Assembly (NCBI GenBank): GCA_038211015.1
Contig: JBBQVZ010000079.1
Coordinates: forward strand, 1-16,331
DNA from: JBBQVZ01 sp038211015
GTDB taxonomy: Bacteria > Actinomycetota > UBA4738 > HRBIN12
Direction: 5' to 3'
Length of the DNA stretch: 16,331 nt
Shown: one piece after another, positions 6,108 to 13,940 of the stretch
How the letters are laid out: the number at the start of each line of letters is the position of its first letter
Numbering within the stretch: the first letter of the stretch is position 1
Notes under the pieces: model-generated
What the model was told of the DNA's origin: nothing
Databases searched by the model: none
What the model saw: only the letters and a program-made list of their open reading frames with translations
Made by a program: the position numbers and the translations under genes

Positions 6108-7058
6108 ATGAGATTGCGAGCATTGGGAAGTTCGAGCGTTGATGTGTCGGCGATCGGGCTCGGAGGCTATGAGCTTGGGGACGGCGCGAGCCTCACGATC
6201 GAGCGTGCCCGTGGGATCGTCACGACCTCGCTAGACGCCGGCGTGAACTGGGTCGACACCGCCGAGGTCTACCTGGACACGCGCAACGAGACAGCGATCG
6301 GAGAGGTGATCGCTGACATCCGCGACGAGCTGATCGTCGCAACGAAGGTCGCGCCCGCACCAGATGGAACGGGCTTGCGACCCGAGCAGATCGCGGAGGC
6401 ATGTCGAGCGAGCTTGAAGCGTCTGCGCACCGACCGGATCGACGTGTATGTCGTTCATTGGCCAGACGGGGACGACGGAGTTCCGCTCGCCGAGACCTGG
6501 GGAGAGATGGCACGCCTCGCGGATGAAGGGCACGTCCGCGCGATCGGCCTGTCCAACTACGAGATGGCCGATATCGAGACCTGTCACGCGAGCCGGCCGG
6601 TCGACGTGATCCAGCAGGGGCTGTCGTTGATCGATCACGAAGAGGAGCGACCGGTGGTGGCCCGCTGTGGAGAGTTAGGGATCGCGGCCGTGATCTACGA
6701 GCCGCTGGCGAGCGGCGTGCTCACCGGTGCACTTACCCCTGAGACCGGTCACGATCGATGGTCGTCAGACTGGCACGACTCTCGTTTCTACCGACGCCTG
6801 TTCGTCGGCGACCGGCTCGACCAGAGCATCGCGTTCGTCGACCGGATCCGGCCGGTGGCGAGTCGCATGGGAGCCACGGTCGCGCAGGTAGCGATCGCGT
6901 GGGTCCTTCGCCAGCCTGGCGTCACGTCGGCGATCTGCGGGACGTCGAACGTGGCTCACGCGCTCGACAACGCGGGTGCGGCAGCGGTCGAGCTTGACGA
7001 TGCGGATCTCGCGGAGCTCGATGCCGCTGCGGTCTTCGCCCCAACGCCCGTGGAGTAG
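6108..7058 (+). CDS. Aldo/keto reductase family oxidoreductase
   Basis: This is a 316-residue NAD(P)H-dependent TIM-barrel oxidoreductase of the usual length. The catalytic tetrad is complete: Asp50 (WVDTAEVY), Tyr55, Lys80 (ATKVAP) and His117 (VVHWPD). Further family marks are GLSNYEM, the IYEPLASGVLTG loop, and the C-terminal cofactor segment SAICGTSNVAHALDNAGA. This form, with GLGGYELG at the N-terminus, fits the AKR branch related to Gcy/YajO-like and potassium-channel beta-subunit reductases; the substrate is unknown. The ATG is preceded by GAGAGGGG at good spacing. It is divergent from the LuxR regulator, and its 3' end converges on the cupredoxin gene with 92 bases between. Confidence 0.92.
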   Translation: MRLRALGSSSVDVSAIGLGGYELGDGASLTIERARGIVTTSLDAGVNWVDTAEVYLDTRNETAIGEVIADIRDELIVATKVAPAPDGTGLRPEQIAEACRASLKRLRTDRIDVYVVHWPDGDDGVPLAETWGEMARLADEGHVRAIGLSNYEMADIETCHASRPVDVIQQGLSLIDHEEERPVVARCGELGIAAVIYEPLASGVLTGALTPETGHDRWSSDWHDSRFYRRLFVGDRLDQSIAFVDRIRPVASRMGATVAQVAIAWVLRQPGVTSAICGTSNVAHALDNAGAAAVELDDADLAELDAAAVFAPTPVE

Positions 7059-7150
7059 GCCAGCATCGTGAAGCACGGTCGGCGGTAACCGCGCGTCATG
7101 TGAGGTGTGGATCATCTCGACTCATGGGTGGCCTCGCGAATTGCTGGCCA

Positions 7151-7654
7151 TCAACCAACCAGGAGAACACCCGTCATTCTCGCAGGGTGGATGTCGCAAC
7201 GAAACACGTAGAGACCGGCCGACAAAGCCGTCACGTCATAGGTCGTGCTGTCCCCCGGATACACCAGGTCGCCGTAGAAGAGTTGGTCGCTGATCGAGGC
7301 GTCGATGTAGATGGAGAAGTTGTGGTTCGGCGAGAAGAAGCCCTGATGGTGTGGGTCGTTGTGCACCGTCACCGTGAACGGCTCGTCGGCCGGAGCACCG
7401 AGACAGTAGTTGCCGTGCGTTCCCGCCCCCACCCATTTCTCATTCACTGTGGAGATCTCGATTGCGGACCCGTTGGGTTCGCATCCCGTCGGCGCGACGA
7501 GAGGGGAAGGCGTCGAGGACGATGTGGAGGCCGTTGCGGCGATGGAGGATGACCGAGATGACTCGGGAGGCGGACCGGAGCTTCCGGCGCTGCTCCCACA
7601 CCCGGCTCCAAGGAAGGCCAAGAGCTCTACCGCGACCGCCAATCGGGTCCACAT
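7151..7654 (-). CDS. Secreted cupredoxin-domain lipoprotein (plastocyanin-like)
   Basis: The 167-residue protein starts at ATG (7652-7654), with AGGGAG about 8 bases upstream. Residues 1-18 are a short signal sequence leading to Cys19 in LGAGC, a slightly non-standard lipobox with Leu at -4. A Ser/Pro/Thr-rich linker (20-56) would tether the domain to the membrane. The C-terminal domain (about 62-167) has type 1 copper ligands in the right order: His111 (NHNFSIYI), Cys153 (FRCDIHP), His156 and Met160. A Cys58/Cys84 pair may form a disulfide. It would bind copper outside the membrane for electron transfer or copper handling. No redox partner gene is adjacent. Confidence 0.82.
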   Translation of the reverse strand: MWTRLAVAVELLAFLGAGCGSSAGSSGPPPESSRSSSIAATASTSSSTPSPLVAPTGCEPNGSAIEISTVNEKWVGAGTHGNYCLGAPADEPFTVTVHNDPHHQGFFSPNHNFSIYIDASISDQLFYGDLVYPGDSTTYDVTALSAGLYVFRCDIHPARMTGVLLVG

Positions 7655-8062
7655 CGGATTTCTCCCTGTCCGGTCAGCGACCGATCAACGCCAGTCTATC
7701 CGGGCGACCTCGACGGGCGAGCCACTCCCCGCAGGTTGATTTCGTAGTGATCCACTCGCTCCTTGCTGTGCAGACTCCAAGCTACATCCCCAGATCGAAG
7801 ACGGCCTCGATCGGCTTGTAGTCGTTGTCGATCTGAAGCCGAGGGCGACGCACGTACCTAGTGCAGAATGGAACAAGGCTTGCGCTTGACGCGCGGCGCC
7901 GTCTGACCGTGTGTCGTCCAGAGAGGTGACCAAGCGTCAGGTGTGACTGAAGTGACATCCCGAACGGAGCTTCACCAACGGTTGTTGCCCGCGGCGGCAC
8001 GCGCCCCGGCGCAGGCACCCTACGCGACGCAGCCGGGCCGGTCCTTCGCGCTTTCTCCGGCG
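7655..8062. other. Intergenic stretch with a possible gene remnant on the minus strand
   Basis: No intact gene is recognised. On the minus strand, an open tail ending at TAG 7782-7784 reads RYVRRPRLQIDNDYKPIEAV followed by FDLGM. It has coding-like codons over about 25 residues, but the upstream part of the frame looks random. It may be the 3' end of a lost gene. The rest probably includes the upstream region of the cupredoxin gene. Confidence 0.3.
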
Positions 8063-8956
8063 TCAGGACGGTCGAGCGTCCATGGCCGCACCGAGCGCCT
8101 CGAGGAAGGCGTCCGGTCGTTCGATGTGAGGCCCGTGGCCGCAGTCGTCGATCGAATGGAGAGGCCAGCCGAACTGCGCGGCGGCCTTCTCTGCGATCCG
8201 GTAGCGCATGAGCCGGTCACCCCTGCCCCAGATCAGCGCGACCGGCACCGTGATCCCGGCGAGCTGTTCCTGCGGGATCCTTCGTGCGGCGATCCGGCGT
8301 ACCAACTGACCGGTTGCCGTGCTCACTTTCTTGTTACCCGCCAACTCAATGTCGTAGCCCTCCAACGCGGACCAGCGACCACCCCACTCCGCCGCTGCGC
8401 GTTGGGGGTGGACCAACACTTTTCGTAGGAACCGGTCGTGGTTCGCGTGGTTCGGCCGCGCGCCAAACCGTAGGATCGCCCAGATCACGCTTGGTGCCGG
8501 TCGGAAGCGGCCGATCGAGCCCGAATCGACGAGGACGACCCGACTGATGCGCTCGCCGTGTTCGATCACGAAGCGTGCCGCGATGCTTCCTCCCAGTGAG
8601 TGGCCCACGAGCGTTGGCGGCTCGCTGCACGTTTGCTCGATCACATGGCGGAGCCAATCGACTACCGAGGCAGCGTCCAGCCTTCCGGCCCCCGCTTGGG
8701 ATCGACCAAGACCCGGCAGATCGGGGACCACTACCCGATGGCTACCTACCAGCCGCGGAAGGACCCGACCCCACTCCTCCGCGAATCCTCCTACCCCGTG
8801 CAGAAGTACGACCGGGGGGCCGTCGCCGCCCTCAAGCACAGGGGTCGAGGTTCCTGCAAGATCCAGTATGCGGTCAGTGACCGGCAGGCTTTCTAAGAGT
8901 CGCGAGAGGTGGTGAGAGCTGTTCTCTGGATCCTTGGCACTACCCAACCCAGACAT
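8063..8956 (-). CDS. Alpha/beta hydrolase
   Basis: The 297-residue protein starts at ATG (8954-8956), chosen because GAGAGG lies nine bases upstream; an alternative GTG is 11 codons earlier. Counted from this ATG, the oxyanion-hole motif is LLHGVGG (about 51-57), the nucleophile elbow is GHSLGG with Ser120, the acid is Asp247 (WGRGDRL) and the catalytic His is His274 (CGHGPHIERP). The triad is complete. A helical cap of about 165-220 residues probably sets substrate choice. It would be a serine esterase, lipase or C-C hydrolase; the substrate cannot be told. It is divergent from the hydrolase-cyclase array. Unlike the hydrolase domains there, this one keeps its Ser. Confidence 0.9.
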   Translation of the reverse strand: MSGLGSAKDPENSSHHLSRLLESLPVTDRILDLAGTSTPVLEGGDGPPVVLLHGVGGFAEEWGRVLPRLVGSHRVVVPDLPGLGRSQAGAGRLDAASVVDWLRHVIEQTCSEPPTLVGHSLGGSIAARFVIEHGERISRVVLVDSGSIGRFRPAPSVIWAILRFGARPNHANHDRFLRKVLVHPQRAAAEWGGRWSALEGYDIELAGNKKVSTATGQLVRRIAARRIPQEQLAGITVPVALIWGRGDRLMRYRIAEKAAAQFGWPLHSIDDCGHGPHIERPDAFLEALGAAMDARPS

Positions 8957-9161
8957 CAGTTTCTGCCTCTCCAGCCTGTCCGGTGACACATTATTCGCTC
9001 GGGCGGTGGGCTGTCGCTACTCCAGGCAGGTTGAGAGGCTAGGTAACGTCCACGTGCCCCGGCACAGGCAGCCGCCTGGACGATCCAGCCCGGACCATCT
9101 CGACGAAGGCAACGCCCAACTTGCCTGCTGGAAGCGCCAACGCGAAGATGCGTCCGTGCGA

Positions 9162-9226
9162 AGTCGCGGCGAACACGAATGAAAGGCATCCCCGACCGCT
9201 GGCACCTGTACAGGGTCGTGAGCTGA
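9162..9226 (+). pseudogene. 3' remnant of a third hydrolase-cyclase gene, frameshifted
   Basis: Bases 9182-9226 read KGIPDRWHLYRVVS and a TGA stop, matching the C-termini of the two intact cyclases downstream (KGVPDRWRLYRVVA and KGVPDRWRLYRVVS). Just before it, 9168-9179 reads GEHE, the residues that precede LKG in both intact copies. One base is missing between 9179 and 9180 (GAATG where GAACTG is expected), which breaks the frame. Farther upstream the similarity fades quickly. The stop lies two bases before the start of the first intact cyclase, the same close packing seen between the two intact copies. This is the decayed tail of an earlier array member. Confidence 0.78.
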
Positions 9227-9228
9227 GC

Positions 9229-10575
9229 GTGGAGCGACCGGAGTCTCGTTACGTGAAAGCGGTCGATGGCGTATCCATCGGTTATCAGGTCTTCGGTGAG
9301 GGCCCTTATGACCTGGTGTTGAACGACGGGTGGATGGGCAACCTCGACGCCAACTGGGACGTCGATGATATGGCGCGGCTCCTGCGCGTGTGGGCGCAGC
9401 GAGCCCGTGTAATCACGTTCGACCGCCGAGGATTCGGCATCTCCGACCGCCCCGGCACCCCAGGACAGATGGCGATCGAGAAGAGCCTCGACGACATGCG
9501 TGCGGTGATGGACGCAGCAGGCTCGGAGCGAGCGGTCGTCTACGGATTCGAGGCGGGCGCCGCAGTGAGCCTCCTCTTCGCGGCCAGCTATCCGGAACGA
9601 GTGACGGCGCTCGTCCTACACGCGCCGCTCGTTCGCTACTGGCGCTCATCTGACTTCCCGTGGGGCTGGACCCAGGAAGAGGCGAGCGAGTGGGACCGCT
9701 GGATCGAGGAGTCCTGGGGAACGCCTGAGTTCTGGCGTTGGAACGCGGAGGGTATGGGCTACGAACCGAGCACCGACGAACTCCGCGACTGGGCGAGGTG
9801 GACGCGCCTCTCCGCAAGTCCGGGCGCCGCGCTCGCGATCGAAAGGGCAGAGCGGGAAACTGACGTTCGATCGATCCTCGCGGGGATCCAAGTGCCGACG
9901 CTCGTCATCCTCGGCGAGAACGATCGCGATGGAAAGCACTGGGGAGCGGCACCATGGGTGGCTGAGCAGATCCCCGGTGCGAAGTATCACGAGCTCGCAG
10001 GCGCTCCACATTTCCTGCAACCGGAGGGCAGCGATGCATTCGATGCGATCGACCGCTTCGTCGATGAGATCCGACATGTCGAGGCGGAGTTCGACCGCTA
10101 CCTAGCGAGCGTGCTCTTCACCGACATCGTCGCTTCGACCGAGCGGGCCGCGTCCCTCGGCGACAAAGGGTGGGCCGAACTGGTCACTCGCCACCATGGG
10201 ATCGTGCGAACGATGCTCGCGCGTTACCGAGGCACCGAGATCGACACCGCCGGCGACGGGTTCTTCGCTGCGTTCGACGGCCCCGCACGGGCCGTGCGAT
10301 GCGCACAACAGATCGCGGAGGCGGTGCAACCGCTCGGCTTGAGGATCCGCGCGGGCGTCCATACCGGCGAGGTGCAGACGGTGGACGGGAAGATCGCTGG
10401 CATGACGGTCGTGATCGGCGCGCGCGTCGGCGCCAAGGCGGGAGCGTCAGAAGTGCTCGTGTCGCAAACCGTGAAGGACCTCGTCGCCGGCTCCGGTCTC
10501 ACCTTCGAGGACGCGGGCGAGCACGAGCTGAAGGGCGTTCCCGACCGTTGGCGCCTGTACCGGGTAGTGGCCTGA
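9229..10575 (+). CDS. Hydrolase-like sensor fused to class III adenylate/guanylate cyclase (first copy, divergent)
   Basis: This 448-residue protein starts at GTG 9229, aligned with the start of the second copy (VERPESRY against MDVPETRY). Residues about 5-285 form an alpha/beta-hydrolase fold of the kind fused to the cyclase in M. tuberculosis Rv1900c. Asp232 and His261 are present, but the nucleophile elbow reads G106-F-E108-A-G110, with Glu in place of Ser. Residues about 292-448 are a class III cyclase domain: metal-binding Asp299 (LFTDIVAST) and Asp343 (AGDGFFAAFDGP), and Arg399 (IGARV). Where the second copy has the purine-selecting Lys (EIKTMGDG), this one has Asp339 (EIDTAGDG). It should be a cytosolic signalling enzyme, perhaps of altered substrate or reduced activity. 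The stop overlaps the next gene's ATG by one base. Confidence 0.92.
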   Translation: MERPESRYVKAVDGVSIGYQVFGEGPYDLVLNDGWMGNLDANWDVDDMARLLRVWAQRARVITFDRRGFGISDRPGTPGQMAIEKSLDDMRAVMDAAGSERAVVYGFEAGAAVSLLFAASYPERVTALVLHAPLVRYWRSSDFPWGWTQEEASEWDRWIEESWGTPEFWRWNAEGMGYEPSTDELRDWARWTRLSASPGAALAIERAERETDVRSILAGIQVPTLVILGENDRDGKHWGAAPWVAEQIPGAKYHELAGAPHFLQPEGSDAFDAIDRFVDEIRHVEAEFDRYLASVLFTDIVASTERAASLGDKGWAELVTRHHGIVRTMLARYRGTEIDTAGDGFFAAFDGPARAVRCAQQIAEAVQPLGLRIRAGVHTGEVQTVDGKIAGMTVVIGARVGAKAGASEVLVSQTVKDLVAGSGLTFEDAGEHELKGVPDRWRLYRVVA

Positions 10576-11927
10576 TGGACGTCCCGGAGACACGCTACGC
10601 ACGTACGGCCGATGGGATTCACATCGGCTACCAGGTCGTGGGATCCGGCCCGGTGGACCTGGTGTTCGTTCCCCACGACTACTCAAACATTGAGGCATCG
10701 TGGGACTTCCCTCCGTTCGTGTCATTCATGAAGGGGCTGACGTCGGTCGGCCGCGTGCTCCTGTTCGACCGCCGTGGGACCGGCACGTCGGACCGGGTGT
10801 GGGCCGGCGCATCGGCCACGATCGAGGCGCAGATGGACGACATCCGTGCCGTGATGGACGCGATCGGCTGCGAACGCGCCTTCCTGTTCGGGATCGAGAG
10901 CGGCGCCTCGCTCTGTTTCACGTTCGCTGCGACGCATCCGCAGCGGACGTCGGGTGTGATCGTCCAGGGTGCGCTGGCGCGCGGCACGCGTGCACCCGAC
11001 TACGAGGCCCTCTGGACCGGAGATGACTTCGAGGAGTGGTACTCGCGCATCGAGCGCGAGTGGGGACAGCCCGCGTTCGTGCGGGACCTCTTCGAGGTGT
11101 TGTCCCCTTCGCTCGCTCACGATGAGAGCCTCGTGCTGGCGTTCGGCAAGCTCCTGCGCCTGTCGGCGAGCCCCGGCGACGCGATCGCGCGCGATCGTGC
11201 GGTGGAGCAGACCGACGTCCGACACATCCTCCCCACGGTGCAGGTTCCCACGTTGGTGCTGCACCGAACCGGCGATCGCCTCGAGATGGTGGAGCAGGGC
11301 CGCTACATCGCTGCGCACACGCCCGGGGCACGGCTCGTCGAACTGCCCGGGGACGACCACATCTACCCGCTCGACGATCTTGTCCCGCACATCGCGATCT
11401 TCGTGGAGTCTCTCAGGATCGAGCAGTCCGAGTTCGACCGGGTGCTCGCGACGGTCCTCTACACGGACATCGTCGAGTCCACGGCCCAGGCCGCCACGCT
11501 CGGCGACGCGCGCTGGCACGACGTGCGACGCCAGCACGATGCGATCGTCCGATCGCAGATCGCGCGGTACCGGGGACGCGAGATCAAGACGATGGGCGAC
11601 GGCTTCCTCGTCACGTTCGACGGTCCCGCCCGCGGAGTGCGGTGCGCCACGACGATCGCCGATGCGGTGCACGCGTTGCACATCGAGATCCGTGCGGGGC
11701 TCCACACGGGGGAGGTCGCGGTGGAGGGTGCGGACATCACGGGTCTCGGCGTCGCGATCGGCGCTCGCGTGGGGGCCCTCGCCGGTCCGTCGGAAGTGCT
11801 CGTCTCCCAGACGGTGAAGGATCTCGTCGCAGGGTCCGGCCTCGCTTTCGAGGACGCCGGCGAGCACGAGCTGAAGGGCGTTCCCGACCGCTGGCGCCTC
11901 TACCGGGTGGTGAGTGGACAGGCTTAG
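10575..11927 (+). CDS. Hydrolase-like sensor fused to class III adenylate/guanylate cyclase (second copy)
   Basis: This 450-residue paralogue of the preceding gene has its ATG (10575-10577) in the TGATG junction, so it is translationally coupled. The N-terminal hydrolase-like domain (about 5-285) again has Glu in the elbow, G106-I-E108-S-G110, with Asp234 and His262 kept. The cyclase domain (about 290-450) has both metal aspartates, Asp298 (LYTDIVEST) and Asp342 (MGDGFLVTFDGP), plus Lys338 at the usual purine-selecting position and Arg398. The Asn that precedes the xAAR helix in canonical enzymes is not evident in either copy (Val or Ala there). The last 45 codons are nearly identical to the first copy. 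This copy looks the more likely active cyclase and probably makes cAMP. Confidence 0.93.
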   Translation: MDVPETRYARTADGIHIGYQVVGSGPVDLVFVPHDYSNIEASWDFPPFVSFMKGLTSVGRVLLFDRRGTGTSDRVWAGASATIEAQMDDIRAVMDAIGCERAFLFGIESGASLCFTFAATHPQRTSGVIVQGALARGTRAPDYEALWTGDDFEEWYSRIEREWGQPAFVRDLFEVLSPSLAHDESLVLAFGKLLRLSASPGDAIARDRAVEQTDVRHILPTVQVPTLVLHRTGDRLEMVEQGRYIAAHTPGARLVELPGDDHIYPLDDLVPHIAIFVESLRIEQSEFDRVLATVLYTDIVESTAQAATLGDARWHDVRRQHDAIVRSQIARYRGREIKTMGDGFLVTFDGPARGVRCATTIADAVHALHIEIRAGLHTGEVAVEGADITGLGVAIGARVGALAGPSEVLVSQTVKDLVAGSGLAFEDAGEHELKGVPDRWRLYRVVSGQA

Positions 11928-12002
11928 AGCCTGGCGACCCCGTTCGTTCCGACGGTGGGAGCCGCCTAATGGCCACGTGCCCCGGCGCAGAGGGCCGCGC
12001 GT

Positions 12003-13049
12003 CTAGCGGTCGGCGACCGGCGCTAGTTCGACCGCCGCCTCTCGGACTCGCTCGCGAAGTGATGCTTTGCTGCCGTCATCGAGCCAGCATCCTTCGACGC
12101 CGTCGAGAGCGATCGACACCATGTCGTCCCACCCCCACCCGAAGGCAGCCGCCACCGATGCGTACTCGTACCCGAGGTCGAGGTCGGAGAGCGCAGGGTC
12201 GTCGGTGTTCAGCGTGGCGAGCAGACCGTTCGCTCGGAGCTGTGGGTACACGTGGTCCTCGAGCCGGTCGAACGAGTTCGCTATGCGGACGTTCGAGTTC
12301 GGGCAGACCGTGAGGGGTATCCGTTCGGCCGCGACCCTCGCGGTGAGGTCGGGGTCCGTGAGGATCGAATACCCATGATCGAGTCGCTCGACGCGTAGTA
12401 CGTCGAGAGCCGCGGCAGCCTCATCCGGTCCAGAGTTCTCACCCTGGTGGGCGGTGAGCCGAAAGCCAGCAGCACGAGCCGCCTCGTACGCCGACAGGTA
12501 GGTCACGGGGTCGATGCCGGTTTCGGTCGAGTCCATGCCGATGCCGATCACCCGGTCGATCCCCACTGCGCGCGAACGGCGGAGTTGCACTAGCCGTTCG
12601 ACCTGCTCCAGCCCCTTCTCAGGTCCGAAAGCCCGGTCCATGTCGGCGATCAGGAGACATGTAGCACCGGTCTCGGCTTCAGCCGCAGCGAGGCCCTCGT
12701 CCAGCCCCGAAACGATGTCGGCGAGGTCTTGGCCAGCTTCGAGGTGCCGAGTCGGCGTGAAGAACGACTCGCGATGGATCAACCCGTGCGCAGCCCCGTC
12801 GATCACGCTCTCGTATGCGAGTCGAGCCCAATCGTCACGGGTCGTAAGCGTCGATTGAACGAGCCAGAACACCTTCAGGAAGCCATCGAGTGAGTCGTAG
12901 CGGTACAGCTCCTTGGGGTCGGTAGCAGGCAGTTCGATGCCCTGACGATCGGCCAGCTCGATGAGCGTGGTGGCGCGCATCGTTCCCTCGATATGGCAAT
13001 GCAGTTCGACCTTCGGGAGCTGGTCCAGCGCCGTGGCCAAGCTGCTCAT
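12003..13049 (-). CDS. add: Adenosine deaminase-family enzyme (adenosine or adenine deaminase)
   Basis: The 348-residue protein begins at ATG (13047-13049), directly before the conserved LPKVELHCHIEGT; the open frame extends upstream but that part has no family similarity. The Zn site and catalytic residues are present: His17 and His19 (HCHIEGT), His201 and Glu204 (TAHQGENSGP), His225 (RLDHGYS), and Asp283/Asp284 (LNTDDPAL). The CPNSN motif is also present. It hydrolyses the 6-amino group of adenosine (to inosine) or of adenine in purine salvage. The substrate is unclear because the pocket reads GMDSTETG rather than the usual GLDLAGDE. It converges with the cyclase genes, 75 bases apart. Confidence 0.9.
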   Translation of the reverse strand: MSSLATALDQLPKVELHCHIEGTMRATTLIELADRQGIELPATDPKELYRYDSLDGFLKVFWLVQSTLTTRDDWARLAYESVIDGAAHGLIHRESFFTPTRHLEAGQDLADIVSGLDEGLAAAEAETGATCLLIADMDRAFGPEKGLEQVERLVQLRRSRAVGIDRVIGIGMDSTETGIDPVTYLSAYEAARAAGFRLTAHQGENSGPDEAAAALDVLRVERLDHGYSILTDPDLTARVAAERIPLTVCPNSNVRIANSFDRLEDHVYPQLRANGLLATLNTDDPALSDLDLGYEYASVAAAFGWGWDDMVSIALDGVEGCWLDDGSKASLRERVREAAVELAPVADR

Positions 13050-13414
13050 CTGGCGGAGTCTCGCACGGCGAATGCAGGGAAGCGACCTGCTTGAGGGTAG
13101 GACGGTTTGATCGGGCGCCTTCGAGTTGATTGCGAGGACGGTGAAGTGCTTAGGGATGCTCGATCCATGGGCTTGCTCAGTCTGCGAGCGCTTGGTCGAT
13201 GACGCCAACCGGAGGTTGACGTGAGTTCGGGGTCGTTGTTGAAACAGCCAGGAAGCAACCTTCGCGAGTCCTACTGCCGTTGCCTACTCCATAGTAAGGA
13301 CCCGGCGCCACGAGACTAGTGTCGTCAATCACGTCCGAAGCACAGGCGGCGGTAGCTGCGTGTCGTGACGATGTCGCGTGCCAGCCCGGTCTTGACCGCA
13401 CGTCCTTATGCTCG
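13050..13414. other. Gene-free stretch upstream of the deaminase
   Basis: No protein family or intact RNA gene is recognised. It should contain the deaminase promoter, but I see no convincing -35/-10 pair. A string near 13261-13285 resembles the 3' part of a tRNA T arm, but the stem does not pair. Confidence 0.4.
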
Positions 13415-13438
13415 CGCTCTCGAGAGTTCTCGAGAGCG
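13415..13438 (-). terminator. Hairpin terminator of the secreted barrel-like protein gene
   Basis: CGCTCTCGAGA (13415-13425) and TCTCGAGAGCG (13428-13438) are an 11-base perfect inverted repeat with two bases between, folding with a small loop. It lies 28 bases past the stop of the gene on the minus strand. There is no U tract. Confidence 0.5.
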
Positions 13439-13466
13439 AGGTGCTTGGATGGGCCTTACTCGCGTC

Positions 13467-13940
13467 TCAAGGGATCAGCTCAAAGGACTCTCGTTCCACC
13501 CCGTCGGCAACGGGGTCGATGTGAACCTCACCGCGGACGTTCGTGAAGTCCCCGGTTCCACCCGTCACTGGCACGTCGAATGACACGGCGTCATCTCCGA
13601 AGGGAACCAACCCCTCGCCCACGATCTCGCCGCGCCCTGTGAAGTCGAAGGTGCCGACGCAGATCGCCCAGGGGCCGACATGCACGGTGCACTGGATCCT
13701 GCCCTTGCCGACGACCGAATCGTCAGCCTCGTCGTTCAGTCGCTCGACGAACACGAGCACGTCTCCTGGGCTGAAACCATGCTTCCCGACATCGACGTAT
13801 CGATCCTTGATGGTCGTTCCGACCACCGTGATCGTCTCGGGCGCCGTGATGTCAGCGCCGCCGGCGTTCGCGACCACGGTCCCGCCTACCAACCCCAGCA
13901 AGCAAGCGCCTCCCACCACTGACACGAACCGCTTCCGCAT
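13467..13940 (-). CDS. Secreted small protein, allene oxide cyclase barrel-like
   Basis: The 157-residue protein starts at ATG (13938-13940), with GAGGAGG and further G residues a few bases upstream; the open frame continues 28 codons upstream but those are not family-like. Residues 1-27 are a signal peptide (MRKRF, a hydrophobic core, cleavage near VANA-GG). The mature part is beta-rich, with GRIQCTVHVGPWAICVGTFDF (about 80-100), where Cys84 and Cys94 could bond. It ends with VTGGTGDFTNVRGEVHI (about 125-141), a pattern of the dirigent/allene oxide cyclase-like barrels found in secreted actinobacterial proteins. No catalytic role can be claimed; it may bind a ligand outside the cell. It stands alone, with its own terminator. 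Confidence 0.7.
   Translation of the reverse strand: MRKRFVSVVGGACLLGLVGGTVVANAGGADITAPETITVVGTTIKDRYVDVGKHGFSPGDVLVFVERLNDEADDSVVGKGRIQCTVHVGPWAICVGTFDFTGRGEIVGEGLVPFGDDAVSFDVPVTGGTGDFTNVRGEVHIDPVADGVERESFELIP

Larger units (their letters stand above)
9229..11927 (+). repeat. Tandem gene duplication of the hydrolase-cyclase unit
   Basis: The two genes have the same length to within two codons, the same start region (DGVSIGYQV and DGIHIGYQV), Glu108 at the same position, and shared C-termini (EVLVSQTVKDLVAGSGL, then FEDAGEHELKGVPDRW). DNA identity is highest at the 3' ends (10441-10570 against 11791-11917). Confidence 0.9.

Noticed and set aside
2219..7916. The 13-mer TGACCGTGTGTCG at 2219-2231 and 7904-7916, with a near match at 5947-5959.
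   Set aside because: In 16 kb of GC-rich DNA one or a few exact 13-base repeats are expected by chance, and the sites share no common position relative to genes.
10722..11867. A 381-residue minus-strand open frame across the second cyclase.
   Set aside because: It has low-complexity Arg/His/Asp-rich composition, typical of an antisense frame of a GC-rich gene; the plus strand encodes the cyclase.
9050..11986. CCACGTGCCCCGGC at 9050-9063 and 11973-11986, on both sides of the cyclase array, as possible flanking repeats.
   Set aside because: Only 14 bases match and the similarity does not extend clearly; this is close to chance expectation.
13240..13290. A second tRNA-like fragment (TTCGCGAGTCC followed by CTACTGCCGTTGCC).
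   Set aside because: It has a T-loop-like string, but the T stem does not pair and no anticodon arm with proper spacing is present.
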